A stretch of 64,000 nucleotides of DNA from Candidula unifasciata (GCA_905116865.2 CAJHNH020008566.1:222501-286500), one strand, 5' to 3'; shown: positions 1-12,003, counted from the first letter of the stretch. Numbers and translations are program-made. Notes: generated from the sequence alone by a model not told the origin.

Positions 1-681
<681 letters not shown>

Positions 682-897
682 GAAATCTAGGCATGATAAA
701 AATATTTCACTGGTTAACTGGTGCAGACGAACTGAAATCACTTGAGACAGTCATTAATGTGAAGCCATAAAAAAGCCAGAAGACTGGTTATAAAAAAGCA
801 GAAGTTAAACAGCATTAAAAACTTATCACAAAGCAATAGGCTATTCGTCTAAGTTTACTCAGGGACCAAAATGTTGAAAATGGCGATCGCCACGGGA

Positions 898-1300
898 CAG
901 AAACCTAAGCTACATCATGTGACGATCATTTATACAATCGGCCAGAAACCAAAGCTCCAACATATGACGATCATTCATACAATAGTCCAGAAACCTGAGC
1001 TCCAACATATGACGATCATTCATACAATTGTCCAGAAACCTGAGCTCCAACATATGACGATCATTTATACAATTGGCCAGAAACCTGAGCTCCAACATAT
1101 GACGATCATTCATACAATTGTCCAGAAACCAAGGCTCCAACATATGACGATCATTCATACAATTGTCCAGAAACCAAGGCTCCAACATATGACGATCATT
1201 CATACAATTGTCCAGAAACCAAGGCTCCAACATATGACGATTTTTCATACAATTGGCCAGAAACCTGAGCTCAATCATTTGTCGATCATTCTTACAATTG
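898..1300. repeat. 45-bp minisatellite, about 9 copies
   Basis: Direct repeats of 45 bp whose core reads CATATGACGATCATTCATAC followed by CAATTGTCCAGAAACC. Because 45 is a multiple of three, both strands stay open across it (178 and 122 codons), but both products are pure repeat and no gene is called. Confidence 0.95.
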
Positions 1301-1617
1301 GTAATGATCCACAGTCAATTTGCCGGGACTTTGCAGGCTTGATTTCGCACGTGGGCTGCCATCTGAGCAGCCCGGGCATAGCACAAGTACAAAAACTAAA
1401 TATTTAGTGAACATTTGTCTTTGCCAAGACAACATACCAGTGTGTTTCATCGACCATTTCTAGGTTACCGAATAAGACTTCAGAACTTGCATGTCACAAA
1501 AAAAAAAACTGTAAGAACATTATGGCACTAAACAAATTATAATATTCCACAAGTTAAAATCATGAAAAAAAAAAACTGGCACATATATAAAAGCATGTCT
1601 TAGAAATTACACACTTT
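1301..1617. other. Unassigned unique sequence
   Basis: AT-rich sequence with two A-runs (about 1500 and 1566). No recognisable coding, RNA or transposon signal was seen. Confidence 0.5.
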
Positions 1618-1900
1618 GATTCTTGTCTTGCTATTTAGATTTTAAATCAACTCTTAGAAATTATATTCTTTGAATCACATCTTAGAAATTATTTACTTTG
1701 AATCAAATCTGAGAAATTATCTATATTGAATCAAGTCTTAAAAATTATTTACATTGAATCAAGTCTTAGAAATTATCTACACTAAACCAAGTCTTAAACA
1801 TTATATGTATTAATCTTAGAAATGATCTAAATTGAATCAAGTCTTAGAAATGATCTATTTTGAATAAAGTTTTAGAAATTACATATTGTGAATCACATAA
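1618..1900. repeat. Degenerate ~30-bp tandem array
   Basis: About ten diverged repeats around the core TCTTAGAAATTAT followed by TTGAATCAA, with variable spacing (28-32 bp). Much older or less homogenised than the neighbouring 43-bp array. Confidence 0.8.
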
Positions 1901-1937
1901 TGGAAACTGTAAAACTTTGAACAAATAATAAGTTTTG

Positions 1938-4655
1938 CCCTTCTAAAATCTACCCAAGGAATGTGACATGCCTTCTTATGATGCAGGTAAATCTACCCAA
2001 GGAATGTGACATGCCTTCTTATGATGCAGGTAAATCTACCCATGAAATGTGACATGCCTTCTTATGATGCAGGTAAATCTACCCATGGAATGTGGTATGT
2101 CTTCTTATGATGCAGGTAAATCTACCCAAGGAATGTGGCATGTCTTCTTATGATACAGGTAAATCTACCCATGGAATGTGGTATGTCTTCTTATGATACA
2201 GATAAATCTACCCAAGGAATGTGACATGTCTTCTTATGATGCAGGTAAATCTACCCAAGGAATGTGGTATGTCTTCTTATGATGCAGGTAAATCTACCCA
2301 AGGAATGTGGTATGTCTTCTTATGATGCAGGTAAATCTACCCAAGGAATGTGACATGCCTTCTTATGATGCAGGTAAATCTACCCATGAAATGTGGTATG
2401 TCTTCTTATGATGCAGGTAAATCTACCCATGGAATGTGACATGTCTTCTTATGATACAGGTAAATCTACCCAAGGAATGTGGTATGTCTTCTTATGATGC
2501 AGGTAAATCTACCCAAGGAATGTGACATGCCTTCTTATGATGCAGGTAAATCTACCCAAGGAATGTGGTATGTCTTCTTATGATGCAGGTAAATCTACCC
2601 AAGGAATGTGGTATGTCTTCTTATGATGCAGGTAAATCTACCCATGGAATGTGACATGTCTTCTTATGATACAGGTAAATCTACCCATGGAATGTGACAT
2701 GTCTTCTTATGATACAGGTAAATCTACCCATGGAATGTGACATGTCTTCTTATGATACAGGTAAATCTACCCAAGGAATGTGGTATGTCTTCTTATGATA
2801 CAGGTAAATCTACCCATGGAATGTGACATGTCTTCTTATGATGCAGGTAAATCTACCCATGGAATGTGACATGTCTTCTTATGATGCAGGTAAATCTACC
2901 CAAGAAATGTGGTATGTCTTCTTATGATACAGGTAAATCTACCCATGGAATGTGACATGTCTTCTTATGATACAGGTAAATCTACCCATGGAATGTGACA
3001 TGTCTTCTTATGATACAGGTAAATCTACCCATGGAATGTGGTATGTCTTCTTATGATGCAGGTAAATCTACCCATGGAATGTGGTATGTCTTCTTATGAT
3101 ACAGGTAAATCTACCCATGGAATGTGACATGTCTTCTTATGATACAGGTAAATCTACCCATGAAATGTGACATGTCTTCTTATTATGCAGGTGAATCTAC
3201 CCAAAGAATGTGACATGTCTTCTTGTGATGCAGGTAAATCTACCCATGGAATGTGACATGTCTTCTTGTGATGCAGGTAAATCTACCCATGGAATGTGAC
3301 ATGTCTTCTTATGAAGCAGGTAAATCTACCCAAAGAATGTGACATGTCTTCTTATGAAGCAGGTAAATCTACCCAAGGAATGTGACATGTCTTCTTATGA
3401 AGCTGGTAAATCTACCCAAGGAATGTGACATGTCTTCTTATGATGCAGGTAAATCTACCCATGAAATGTGACATGTCTTCTTATGATGCAGGTAAATCTA
3501 CCCATGGAATGTGACATTTCTTCTTATGAAGCAGATAAATCTACCCAAAGAATGTGACATGTCTTCTTATGAAGCAGGTAAATCTACCCAAGGAATGTGA
3601 CATGTCTTCTTATGATACAGGTAAATCTACCCAAGGAATGTGACATGTCTTCTTATGATACAGGTAAATCTACCCAAGGAATGTGGTATGTCTTCTTATG
3701 ATACAGGTAAATCTACCCAAGGAATGTGACATGTCTTCTTATGATACAGGTAAATCTACCCAAGGAATGTGGTATGTTTTCTTAAAATGCATGGAAATCT
3801 ACCCAAAGAATGTGACATGTCTTCTTATGAAGCAGGTAAATCTACCCAAGGAATGTGACATGTCTTCTTATGAAGCAGGTAAATCTACCCAAGGAATGTG
3901 ACATGTCTTCTTATGATGCAGGTAAATCTACCCATGAAATGTGACATGTCTTCTTATGATGCAGGTAAATCTACCCATGGAATGTGACATTTCTTCTTAT
4001 GAAGCAGATAAATCTACCCAAAGAATGTGACATGTCTTCTTATGAAGCAGGTAAATCTACCCAAGGAATGTGACATGTCTTCTTATGATACAGGTAAATC
4101 TACCCAAGGAATGTGACATGTCTTCTTATGATACAGGTAAATCTACCCAAGGAATGTGGTATGTCTTCTTATGATACAGGTAAATCTACCCAAGGAATGT
4201 GACATGTCTTCTTATGATACAGGTAAATCTACCCAAGGAATGTGGTATGTTTTCTTAAAATGCATGGAAATCTACCCAAAGAATGTGACATGTCTTCTTA
4301 TGAAGCAGCTAAATCTACCCAAGGAATGTGGTATGTTTTCTTAAAATGCATGGAAATCTACCCAAAGAATGTGACATGTCTTCTTATGAAGCAGCTAAAT
4401 CTACCCAAGGAATGTGGTATGTTTTCTTAAAATGCATGGAAATCTACCCAAAGAATGTGACATGTCTTCTTATGAAGCAGGTAAATCTACCCAAAGAATG
4501 TGACATGTCTTCTTATGATGCAGGTAAATCTACCTAAAGAATGTGACATGTCTTCTTATGATGCAGGTAAATCTACCCAAGGAATGTGGCATGACTTCTT
4601 ATGAAGCAGCTAAATCTACCCAAGGAATGTGACATGTCTTCTTATGATACAGGTC
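1938..4655. repeat. 43-bp minisatellite array, about 63 copies, with higher-order structure
   Basis: The unit contains GGAATGTGACATGTCTTCTT, then ATGATGCAGGTAAATC, then TACCCAA; variants are GTGGTATG, GATACAG and GAAGCAG. Two levels of higher-order repeat are visible: a 473-bp (11-unit) block repeated near 3,400-3,860 and 3,870-4,330, and an 86-bp dimer containing CTTAAAATGCATGGAAATC repeated three times (about 4,237-4,480). The short reading frames in it are repeat translations. It lies to the left of the last resolved exon of the minus-strand gene, so it may sit in that gene's next intron. Confidence 0.97.
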
Positions 4656-4963
4656 AATAATTTATGTTGGAGTTTGTTTCGCTAAAGAAAGCATCATTAT
4701 GGTTTTTATTTGTCCATGGTCTTCCCATTATATTTGTATCTTCCACATAACTTTGCTGACTGTCCATGACTCGCTTCCACACATCAGGAATGATTCTATG
4801 TAGGGTATAGTTCATCAGCAATACATTATGATTGCGAAAAAAAAAGCACACACACACACACACATGAGCGCGCATGCAAACATGAAAATCACCCAAATAT
4901 TTGATTAAAACAAAACCAAATAAACAGTATGAAATGAACAAACACAGTCAAATGCAAATTTAC
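4656..4963. other. Probable intron 2 start of the minus-strand gene, with (CA)n
   Basis: Unique sequence with a short (CA)n tract at about 4,847-4,864. On the minus strand a 95-codon frame runs through it. Part of that frame (IIPDVWKRVMDS) vaguely recalls reverse transcriptase, but not enough to call. No splice acceptor continuing the minus-strand gene could be fixed here. Confidence 0.4.
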
Positions 4964-6604
4964 CACAAAAGCATCACATGATTCTCTCAAGGGCTTTTTA
5001 GTCTTCTCCTTCTCAACAGATGCAGCAGAGAGGACACTGTGTACCTGGTCACTGTACATGCTGTTTGGAGGAACCGGCACTAGAACCTCCACGTCACTGT
5101 ATTCCACTTTCTTCCATATCATTGCTACGCCATCTTTGTAGATAACCCTGTCAATGCTTTTGAGGACATGAGTCAAGCTTTTTGGATGTTCTGCTGTTTC
5201 TTCAAAAATAGATCCTTCCTCTTGATCAGATCTCTCTGTCAACACGGAAATTTCTCTGTCCCGTTGGACGTGATCAGCCTCTAGTCCAAAGGAAATTCTG
5301 TCTGTTACAACATGGCTACCCCTTTCATCCCTTTTGGTGTCGGCAAAAATTTCAGTAGCAGTAACAGTTGTGGCGTCTGCACTGGGATCAAAAGCATCAA
5401 TTTTAGCAGCTACCTCAGCTTCATTTGCTTGCCTTAACTCCTCTAAAACTTTAGATGCACTTTTGATCACCATATCAATTGACTCCGCTTTTTTAATAGA
5501 CATTTTCCAGGTTTCTTCATCCATTTTTCTTTTTTCTGCAAGAACAAGGGTACTTTCATCTAAAGATGCCCTTTTGGTGGTTGAATGACTCTGTGGTATT
5601 ATAATAACTTCTTCAATCGATGCATCATTAAATGAGACTTGCTTGCTGACACGTTTTTCGGTACTGGATGAAGATGGTTCTGGAATTATCGTCTCTTCTA
5701 TTTCAACAGTGTCTTCCTCTAGCTCTCGTTCAAATGGTGTTGCCGATATTATTATAATAGAAGGTGTTGGCAGAGTGTCACGATTTATAGTCACTACTTT
5801 GTCATTTTCTGCATCTGATCCTGCTGTGCTTCTGGTGGTTGCGGTGCTCACAGTTCTCCTCGCATGTCCTTGGCTTGAACCATGTTCTTCTGCAAGTGTG
5901 GGATCTACTCCATCTTCTCCTGCAAGTGTGGGATCTACTCCAACTTCTCCTGCAAGTGTGGGATCTACCCCATCTTCTGCTGCAAGTGTGGGATCTACTC
6001 CATCTTCTGAATATGTGGGGGCCACCCCATCATCTCCTGCTAGTGTGGGGCCTAGGCCTTCTTCTGGATACATGGGGTTCACCCCATCTTCTGCCGCTAG
6101 TGTGGGGCCTAGGACTTCTTCTCTGACAGCTGTGTCCAAACCAACTTCCTCTGGACGGGTTTGATCAATATTTGATTCAGACTCTTGAGATAAATCTGGC
6201 TTTGATGCATTATAATTGGCATTAACATTGAAGGAGACTACTCTATTAGATTTAGAGATCATTCTAGTCCTCATATCAGAAGACGAATTTGTTAACAGTG
6301 AAACATGCTGGCATCTTTCTATAAGACTATCATCTGGGTTTTGCTCGTTTTGGATCTGAGTCCTTAATTTTGTAGCTTTTCTGTTTTTGTGCTTTTTGTT
6401 AGACACATATTTGAGGTCATTAGATAACTTGCTTAACCCTGGTTTGTTCTCATGTTCTCTAGTATTCACCAAAACATGGATCTTATCTAATGACTTCCTG
6501 GCAACAGCCAATGAATGCTTGATATTTGCCAGGTGATTGTCTAACTTTTTCAGGATGCCTCTGTCCTCTGGAGAGTCAAAAGCAGTGACTCGCTGTGAAC
6601 TTTC
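4964..6604 (-). CDS. Exon 2 (547 codons) of an unrecognised minus-strand gene
   Basis: A 1,641-bp open stretch, exactly 547 codons, phase 0 at both ends. On the minus strand it is preceded by a good 3' splice site (TTTGCTTTTGCAG then GAAAGTTCACAG) and ends at a donor (GTG then GTAAAT). The open frame continues a few codons beyond both sites, but that sequence looks intronic. The protein opens with a probable coiled coil (ILKKLDNHLANIKHSLAV, then KSLDKIHVL), then a basic stretch (KKHKNRK). Next come about eight acidic 10-residue repeats of the type GVDPTLAGED, a Ser/Thr/Glu-rich low-complexity middle, and a more globular C-terminal part (SIDRVIYKDGVAMIWKKV, then EVLVPVPPN). Exon 1 is proposed at 8,249-8,269; further 3' exons must lie to the left. 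I do not recognise the family. The length of clean frame and matching splice phases make a real exon likely. Confidence 0.75.
5879..6120 (-). repeat. 30-bp coding minisatellite within the minus-strand exon
   Basis: About eight 30-bp repeats, each encoding ten residues of the pattern GVDPTLAGED or GLGPTLAGDD on the minus strand. The period is a multiple of three and no copy contains an in-frame stop, as expected for a repeat tolerated inside coding sequence. Copies toward 6,120 are more diverged (TYSED, MYPEE) than those at 5,880-6,000. Confidence 0.9.
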
Positions 6605-7138
6605 CTGCAAAAGCAAATTTTAAAAAAAAATTATAAAGTTAGGCATTTAAAAAAATACTTTCAACTTTAAAACACAGTAATGACTTCATTTCTAAAATAA
6701 ATGAACATTATAGTATGATTACTTTAAAAGACATGAATGAAAGTTCTCAAACAAATATATTAGGCTCAAGAAACAACTATCTGTATGTTTAGGTACCATT
6801 AGTTTCTGTAGGATTATCATGTCTTGTGTCTTCATTTGTCAAACCAACTGCCAAACCGGCAACTACTGCCTTTATTGTATCACTTTTGTGGTGTAGGCAG
6901 GGTTGGGGGATGGGGGGGGGGGGGGGTCTTTGAGCCGGAGGATTTACGGCCGTATGGCTGGTGCTAACGCCACAACTGTGCATGTGAGAATTTTATTTTG
7001 CCTGTTTGTCAAGCAGATGTACTTTTTTATCCTTCTTTTGTCAAGCAGATGCCCCCCCCCCCCCCAATCCCGCCTTCCTTTCCCTAATGGTTAAAATAAC
7101 TATTTGGAAGTTAATGATTTCCTGTCTGATGCACTCGG

Positions 7139-7375
7139 CCAGTCTGGGCTGTAGCATCCAGATAACATGAGCTGTTTGTACCATGACAGTCTGGGCTGTA
7201 GCATCCAGATAACATAAGCTGTTTGTACCATGACAGTCTGGGCTGTAGCATCCAGATAACATGAGCTGTTTGTACCATGACAGTCTGGGCTGTAGCATCC
7301 AGATAACATAAGCTGTTTGTACCATGACAGTCTGGGCTGTAGCATCCAGATAACATAAGCTGTTTGTACCATGAC
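7139..7375. repeat. 47-bp minisatellite, 5 copies
   Basis: Five near-identical units beginning AGTCTGGGCTGTAGCATCCA, starting at 7,141, 7,188, 7,235, 7,282 and 7,329. The period is not a multiple of three, so open frames across it are three phase-shifted readings of one repeat. Confidence 0.97.
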
Positions 7376-7439
7376 AACCAACTGCAGATCCTCATATACT
7401 TTTTTTAAAATTGTTATTCTTCTTCTTCTTCTTTGCACT

Positions 7440-7870
7440 GACCAGCTTTAAACTCTGGTGGAGAGTTCTAGTTCTTCACAAACTTCTGGATATGAGTCTT
7501 GTTTCAAGACAGCAAGTGAAATGGTTTGCCCACAGAGAGAATGCCTTGTGACACCATACCATACAAAGCATACATGGAAAGAGAAGAAGGACGTAGAGCA
7601 CCGGGTAGACCAAGAACAAGATGAAAGAATAACATCAGAGAAACTCTACAACAGCACGATGTGCCTATGGTCGAGGCAGCCAGAAGAGATAGAAACAGAA
7701 CCTTATATCTCCCTCGACACCCACAGCGGTAAAAGAGGAAGTGAAGAAGAAGAAGAAGTCTTGTTTCACAACTTGCATTTTGCATGAAAATCCATTTTAT
7801 AGATCTGGCTTTTGCGAATGCAGACTGTTGGTTCCTCACCTCTCAGACAGAGGCACTGTGACTTCAGAAG
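7440..7870. repeat. Interspersed repeat family member (related copies at 15.6 and 19.4 kb)
   Basis: Contains TTAAACTCTGGTGGAGAGTT, then GTTCTTCACAAACTTCTG, and further on AATGCAGACTGTTGGTTCCT next to CACCTCTCAGAC. Similar ordered blocks occur at 15,585-15,850 and, for the first block only, in tandem at 19,374-19,650. This suggests an unclassified dispersed element. No coding capacity was recognised. Confidence 0.45.
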
Positions 7871-8097
7871 AAAGAATCACTATGATTGAATATTGCAACA
7901 TGCTTGTTGGGGGAGGGGGGAGGAGGCAGTGGATCTGTCCGCACCCCACCCCCTTTCCACATGGGGATGATACTTTTTTAAAAATCACATTACATAACGA
8001 AAAAAAATTGAGGCACCATATATCTTTGTATGTAAAATAGTTTACCTTTCTTAATGGGTGTCGATTCTTTTAGCTGCTGTTTTGCTAATTCATGTTT

Positions 8098-8160
8098 ACA
8101 CATGCACGTCTGTACACATGCACGTCTGTACACATGCACGTCTGTACACATGCACATATA
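8098..8160. repeat. 16-bp tandem repeat, about 4 copies
   Basis: Units of CACATGCACGTCTGTA in direct tandem, near-perfect. Confidence 0.95.
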
Positions 8161-8248
8161 CAAACTTAGACTGCATTCATATTTGTACTGAAATTTATCC
8201 TTCAGTGGTTAAAAAATAACTAACCAGTGAGAGATTAAAATAACTTAC

Positions 8249-8269
8249 CAAATCTGAGGTCACTTCCAT
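8249..8269 (-). CDS. Proposed exon 1 (7 codons) of the unrecognised minus-strand gene
   Basis: On the minus strand ATGGAAGTGACCTCAGATTT and a final G encode MEVTSDL, followed immediately by a strong donor GTAAGT. It ends in phase 0, which fits the phase-0 acceptor of the large exon at 6,604, giving MEVTSDL-ESSQRVTAF. An out-of-frame ATGTGA lies 8 bases upstream of this ATG. The exon is far too short for an ORF scan. The 5' UTR would extend to about 8,300-8,400. The main alternative is that the real first exon lies elsewhere and this is a chance ATG and donor. Confidence 0.5.
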
Positions 8270-8497
8270 CACATAGCCAGACAAGAACTTGTGCAGTGAG
8301 CTTCAGTTGTGAACTGCCTTCTACGTGTGACACCCAACAAACAAGTTTCTAGATCCTGTGTGAGGCATTGTAGAGCAGGCTAATTACCTGGGTTATAGCA
8401 TCAGCAATTGTTTATTGTCCCCCCCCCCCCTCCCCCCACATCATTACAAACAAATCCTCACTATAATCATCCTCACCACTTTTTAGCAAGCTCATTA

Positions 8498-8880
8498 TAC
8501 AAGTAATGCACCATTTCTAGTGAACTCATTATACAAGTAATGGACAATTTTCTTGTAAACTCATTATACAAGTAATGGACAATTTTCTTGTAAACTCATT
8601 ATACAAGTAATGGACCGGTTTCTTGTGAACTCATTATACAAGTAATGGACAATTTTCTTGTAAACTCATTATATAAGTAATGGACCGGTTTCTTGTGAAC
8701 TCATTATACAAGTAATGGACCAGTTTTTTGTGAACTCACTATGTAGGTAATATAGAGGACCATTTTGTAATGAGCTCATTATATCAGTAATGGACCAGTT
8801 TCTTGTGAACTCACTATGTAGGTAATATAGAGGACCATTTTGTAATGAGCTCATTATATCAGTAATGGACCAGTTTCAAT
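8498..8880. repeat. 35-bp minisatellite with a longer composite unit at its right end
   Basis: Repeats built on CTCATTATACAAGTAATGGA with an AATTTTCTTGTAAA or CGGTTTCTTGTGAA half. From about 8,715 a longer composite unit containing TATAGAGGACCATTTTGTAA occurs twice. Confidence 0.93.
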
Positions 8881-9230
8881 GAATGTAGGAGACTTTGTCT
8901 ACACCATGAGACATAATGAGCACAGCGTGTAGGCACATCTTCTTATAAACCTATCACTACTCAATAAATTGTGACGTCTATAGCACGAAGGCAGGCATGA
9001 CTTCCCAGGAACTCCTTTTAGGCAGATCCAAGTTGGATGTAATCGGGGGTGGGGGTGTGTACACATGATCACAGAACAGGCAGGCACATGTGCCAGTAAC
9101 TGCACCACCTACACTCCCAGATATTGAACAGCTAAAACAAATCTGAGGATAGCAGACATCGCTGTTTCACATCAGTTAACAAAAACATTGTCACATTATA
9201 TAAGATGGCAATGCAACATGAAATGACAAC
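8881..9230. other. Unassigned unique sequence
   Basis: No recognisable gene, RNA or transposon signal; a short GT-rich patch lies at about 9,045-9,060. Confidence 0.5.
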
Positions 9231-9800
9231 AGTGGAGAGAAGGAACATGGAAAATTGAACTGAGTCTCTACAAATGCGGATATACAAAAACATAAATCAT
9301 ATTTCAATAGAAAAAAATAATAATATATTTAAGTTTTGGATTACACTACGAATGAAACAACACAATTTTGGCAGAAATAACTTTGGATGGGGACATTATT
9401 TTGTTCAAATTGAAAAAAAAACCAAAAACCTAATGGAAAGCATACTCGACGGAAAAATTGAAGGCAAGAGCAAGAGGTAGACCGTACAAGTGAGGGGATG
9501 ACGTCAAGAGATAGGCAAATAGACGTCTGGGCTGAAAGACAGGAAGTACTGGAGATCCATTGTGACCAACCTTAATTGCGGAGATGACAGCCGAGTGACT
9601 GTTTAAGAGAAGACTGATAAAGAGGGTAGTACAGCAGAACGCAGCATTCCTACTGTGACAGACAGATTCAGCCAGGAGTGGGCAGAGAGTCTGGACAATT
9701 GTCTACCTACAGTTGAAAAGGTATGCACACTCTTAGTGCAACTAGTCCCGTCAAGACGGAAACAACTGGCTGGCTACATGAAGGAGACAGAGAGAACTTG
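9230..9800 (+). mobile_element. Possible decayed 3' end of a non-LTR retrotransposon
   Basis: The + strand gives broken blocks such as GKIEGKSKR (about 9,451-9,480) and DRKYWRSIVTN (about 9,535-9,570). Their order resembles the terminal 'GRxR-W-I-x-DR-x-W-R' segment of RTE/L1-type reverse transcriptases seen more clearly at 28.3 kb. Stops interrupt every frame. This is a weak call. Confidence 0.35.
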
Positions 9801-9987
9801 TGGGGATGTACCTGATAGAGTGCAGTGATACCTCTTCAATAATGATCAAGAATAGCCCTCAATGTTCGAGAAAGTATTTAGAAATAAGTTCAGTGTTCAG
9901 CGAATACGCATCGTTATATACACTCCTATCTATGTTTGAAGACTTTGGTTTCGTCGTGCACTTTCCCTTGAACTCAAGGTTCCACGG

Positions 9988-10140
9988 GGGTCGGGGGGCC
10001 AAGTGGTCTCGAGGCATAGTGTCCACCCCGAGTGCTGGAGGTCCCGGGTTTAAGCCCCGTGAAGGCTAGGATTTTGTTCACGTGGACTTCTCGTATATTT
10101 TCCCTGGTCTTTAGGCAGTAAGATCGGACGCTGTTGTATT
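9988..10140 (+). mobile_element. tRNA-derived SINE (Leu/Ser-like head)
   Basis: GGCCAAGTGGTCTCGAGGCA resembles the A-box side of a type II tRNA. It is followed at tRNA-like spacing by a B-box-like GGTCCCGGGTTTAAGCCCC. The remainder (to about 10,140) is non-tRNA sequence. B-box divergence (GGTTTAAGCC rather than GGTTCGAATCC) argues against a functional tRNA gene. Confidence 0.55.
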
Positions 10141-10224
10141 GTTGAGCACGTCAAAAATCCTTCTATTCTCTGAACAACGATCCTACATTATCGAGGCTAA
10201 GAAATACCCTAACAGGAACTCAAT

Positions 10225-10430
10225 GTTTGTAACTGTGCAACCAGTGAAACTCCGCTAAATAATCAGCAAACAACGGGCGACTAGTGCCGCCGTTGGTAAC
10301 GTCGCGTCCGCTAAGTTCCATCCATAACCCTTCAATCGTTAGTTCCACCCATAACCCTTCAATCGTTAGTTCCATCCATAACCCTTCAATCGTTAGTTTC
10401 ATTCATAACCCTTCAATCGTTAGTGTTGCG
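10225..10430 (-). pseudogene. Merlin/IS1016-like transposase C-terminal fragment with internal 27-bp repeat
   Basis: The minus-strand reading frame gives LTIEGLWMELSGRDVTNG, then FADYLAEFHWLHSYKH, matching in order the C-terminal motifs (TIEGLW ... YLAEF.WRH..KH) of the better copy at 12,622-12,930. The N-terminal side is replaced by about four 27-bp tandem copies of the codons around LTIEGLWME (about 10,316-10,425). This is a remnant, not a functional gene. Confidence 0.7.
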
Positions 10431-10476
10431 GCTGGACTGTAGTGACATATTCTGGTGGCGGTAATTGCAACACTCC

Positions 10477-10498
10477 TTGCCCTAACCCTAACCCTTAA
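10477..10498. repeat. Short telomere-like (CCCTAA) tract
   Basis: CCCTAACCCTAACCCTTAAT is a short interstitial vertebrate/mollusc-type telomeric motif. It sits between the Merlin-like fragment and the 25-bp array, mirroring the association seen at 12.9 kb. Confidence 0.8.
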
Positions 10499-11405
10499 TA
10501 TAGGACCCAGGGAAAAAGTTAAACCTGTGACCCAGGGGAGAAGTTAAACCTAGGACCCAGGGGAGAAGTTAAACCTAGGACCTAGGGGAGAAGATAAACC
10601 TATTACCCAGGGGGAAAGTTAAACTAGGAATCAGAGAGATGTTTAACCAAGGACCCAGGGAAGAAGGTAAACCTAGGAATCAGCGAGATGTTTAACCTAG
10701 GACTCATTAAAGAAGTTAAACCTACGAATTAGGGAGAAGTTTAACCAAGGGCCCAGGGAAGAAGTCAAACCTAGGAACCAGGGAGAAGTTAAACCAAGGA
10801 CACAGGGAAGAAGTTAAACCTAGGACTCAGGGAAGAAGTTAAACCAAGGATTCAGGAGTGAAGTTAAACCAAGAACCCAGGTGAAAGTTAAACCTAGACC
10901 CGAAGAGAAGTTAAACCTAGGACTCAGGGAGAAGTTTAACAAAGGACCCAGGGGAGAACTTAAACCAAGGACCCAGGGGAGAAGTTAAATTAAGGACCCA
11001 GGGAAGAACAACCAAGGACCCAGGGAAGAAGTTTAACAAAGGACACAGAAAAGAACTTAAACCAAGGACCCAGGGGGGAAGTTAAACCAAGGATCCAGTG
11101 GAGAACTTAAACCAAGGACCCAAAGGAGAAGTTAAACCTAGGACTCAGGGAGAAGTTTAACAAAGAACCCAGGGGAGAAGTTAAACCAAGGAACCAGGGG
11201 AGAACTTAAACCAAGGACCCAGGGGAGAACTTAAACCAAGGACCCAGGGGAGAACTTAAACCAAGGACCCAGGGGAGAAGTTAAACCAAGGACCCAGGGA
11301 AGAAAAACCAAGGACCAAGGGGAGAAGTTAAACCAAGGACCCAGGGGAGAACTTAAACCAAGGACCCAGGGGAGAAATTAAACCATGGAACCAGGAAAGA
11401 AGTTA
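10499..11405. repeat. ~25-bp minisatellite array, about 36 copies
   Basis: Units of TTAAACCAAGGACCCAGGGG plus AGAAC or AGAAG. The left half is more diverged (AACCTAGGAATCAG variants), while 11,160-11,390 is almost uniform. Confidence 0.96.
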
Positions 11406-11815
11406 AACCTAGCACCCCGTGTCGAATCTGATGGTCTGCCTGCCATAGCTGCCGGAAATAAATCATAATTTCGCCATATCAGTGAGGCTCTGTTAGGGTA
11501 TATTAAAAACCTCGATGATTTTAGACCGTTAATCGGAGGAGAGCCAAAAATTTTTTGGCAGCTGGAAATCGAAAAGAGTAGCTTAACGGCGCTGCCCGGG
11601 AAAAACTTTGGAGTTGAAAATCTATCCAAAGTATTTCAGGAACCTCGCTGATGCAACGGAGTTTGTGCACTGCTGCTGAGATTCTTCAGACTAAGACTTG
11701 AGTTAGAAGTAGAATGGAGCACTTATGGGTTACACCTATGTAACATGATGTTGTCCGTTGAATAAACATAAACATAAACATCCAGGGTTCCACATCTCGT
11801 TTCATTGTTGTGAAC
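11406..11815 (+). mobile_element. Probable retroelement 3' end with (ATAAAC)n tail
   Basis: Unique sequence ending in TTGAATAAACATAAACATAA (about 11,758-11,780), a polyadenylation-signal-like AATAAA followed by a short tandem tail, as at the 3' ends of many non-LTR elements. Its coding part could not be identified, so the family is open. Confidence 0.4.
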
Positions 11816-12003
11816 TGACCGTGCCTCCATGAAGCGCGGGACATACAAGATTCCACTCCCATGTCGTGTCGAACAAATGCTTAAGATTCGAGCCATGACC
11901 ATGATTATTTGGCGCCTCTACCGCAAAACTGCAGTCAGCAAGCATCGAAAAGCGAGCCGGTTGTCTCTACTGACACTAAGAAGTAAAACGCCTTTTGTGG
12001 CTG

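Larger units (their letters stand above)
6605..8248 (-). other. Proposed intron 1 of the minus-strand gene
   Basis: Intron linking exon 1 (8,249-8,269) and exon 2. On the minus strand it starts GTAAGT and ends TTTTGCAG. It contains a 15-base G run (about 6,912-6,926), a 14-base C run (about 7,052-7,065), the 47-bp array at 7,139-7,375, an interspersed repeat at about 7,440-7,870 and a 16-bp array at 8,098-8,160. Confidence 0.55.

Noticed and set aside
1938..4655. CRISPR-like regularly spaced repeats (here and at 16 and 61 kb)
   Set aside because: Direct tandem repeats without unique spacers in a spliced animal genome; minisatellites.
4654..4941. 95-codon minus-strand frame as exon 3 of the minus-strand gene
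   Set aside because: No usable acceptor in the right phase between 4,963 and the frame; content is partly CA repeat.
5334..6164. Plus-strand frames of 84, 95 and 173 codons
   Set aside because: Antisense shadows of the 547-codon minus-strand exon, which has matching splice sites.
7504..7839. 111-codon minus-strand frame as a further exon of the minus-strand gene
   Set aside because: It overlaps a dispersed repeat and lies within the intron implied by the phase-compatible exon 1.
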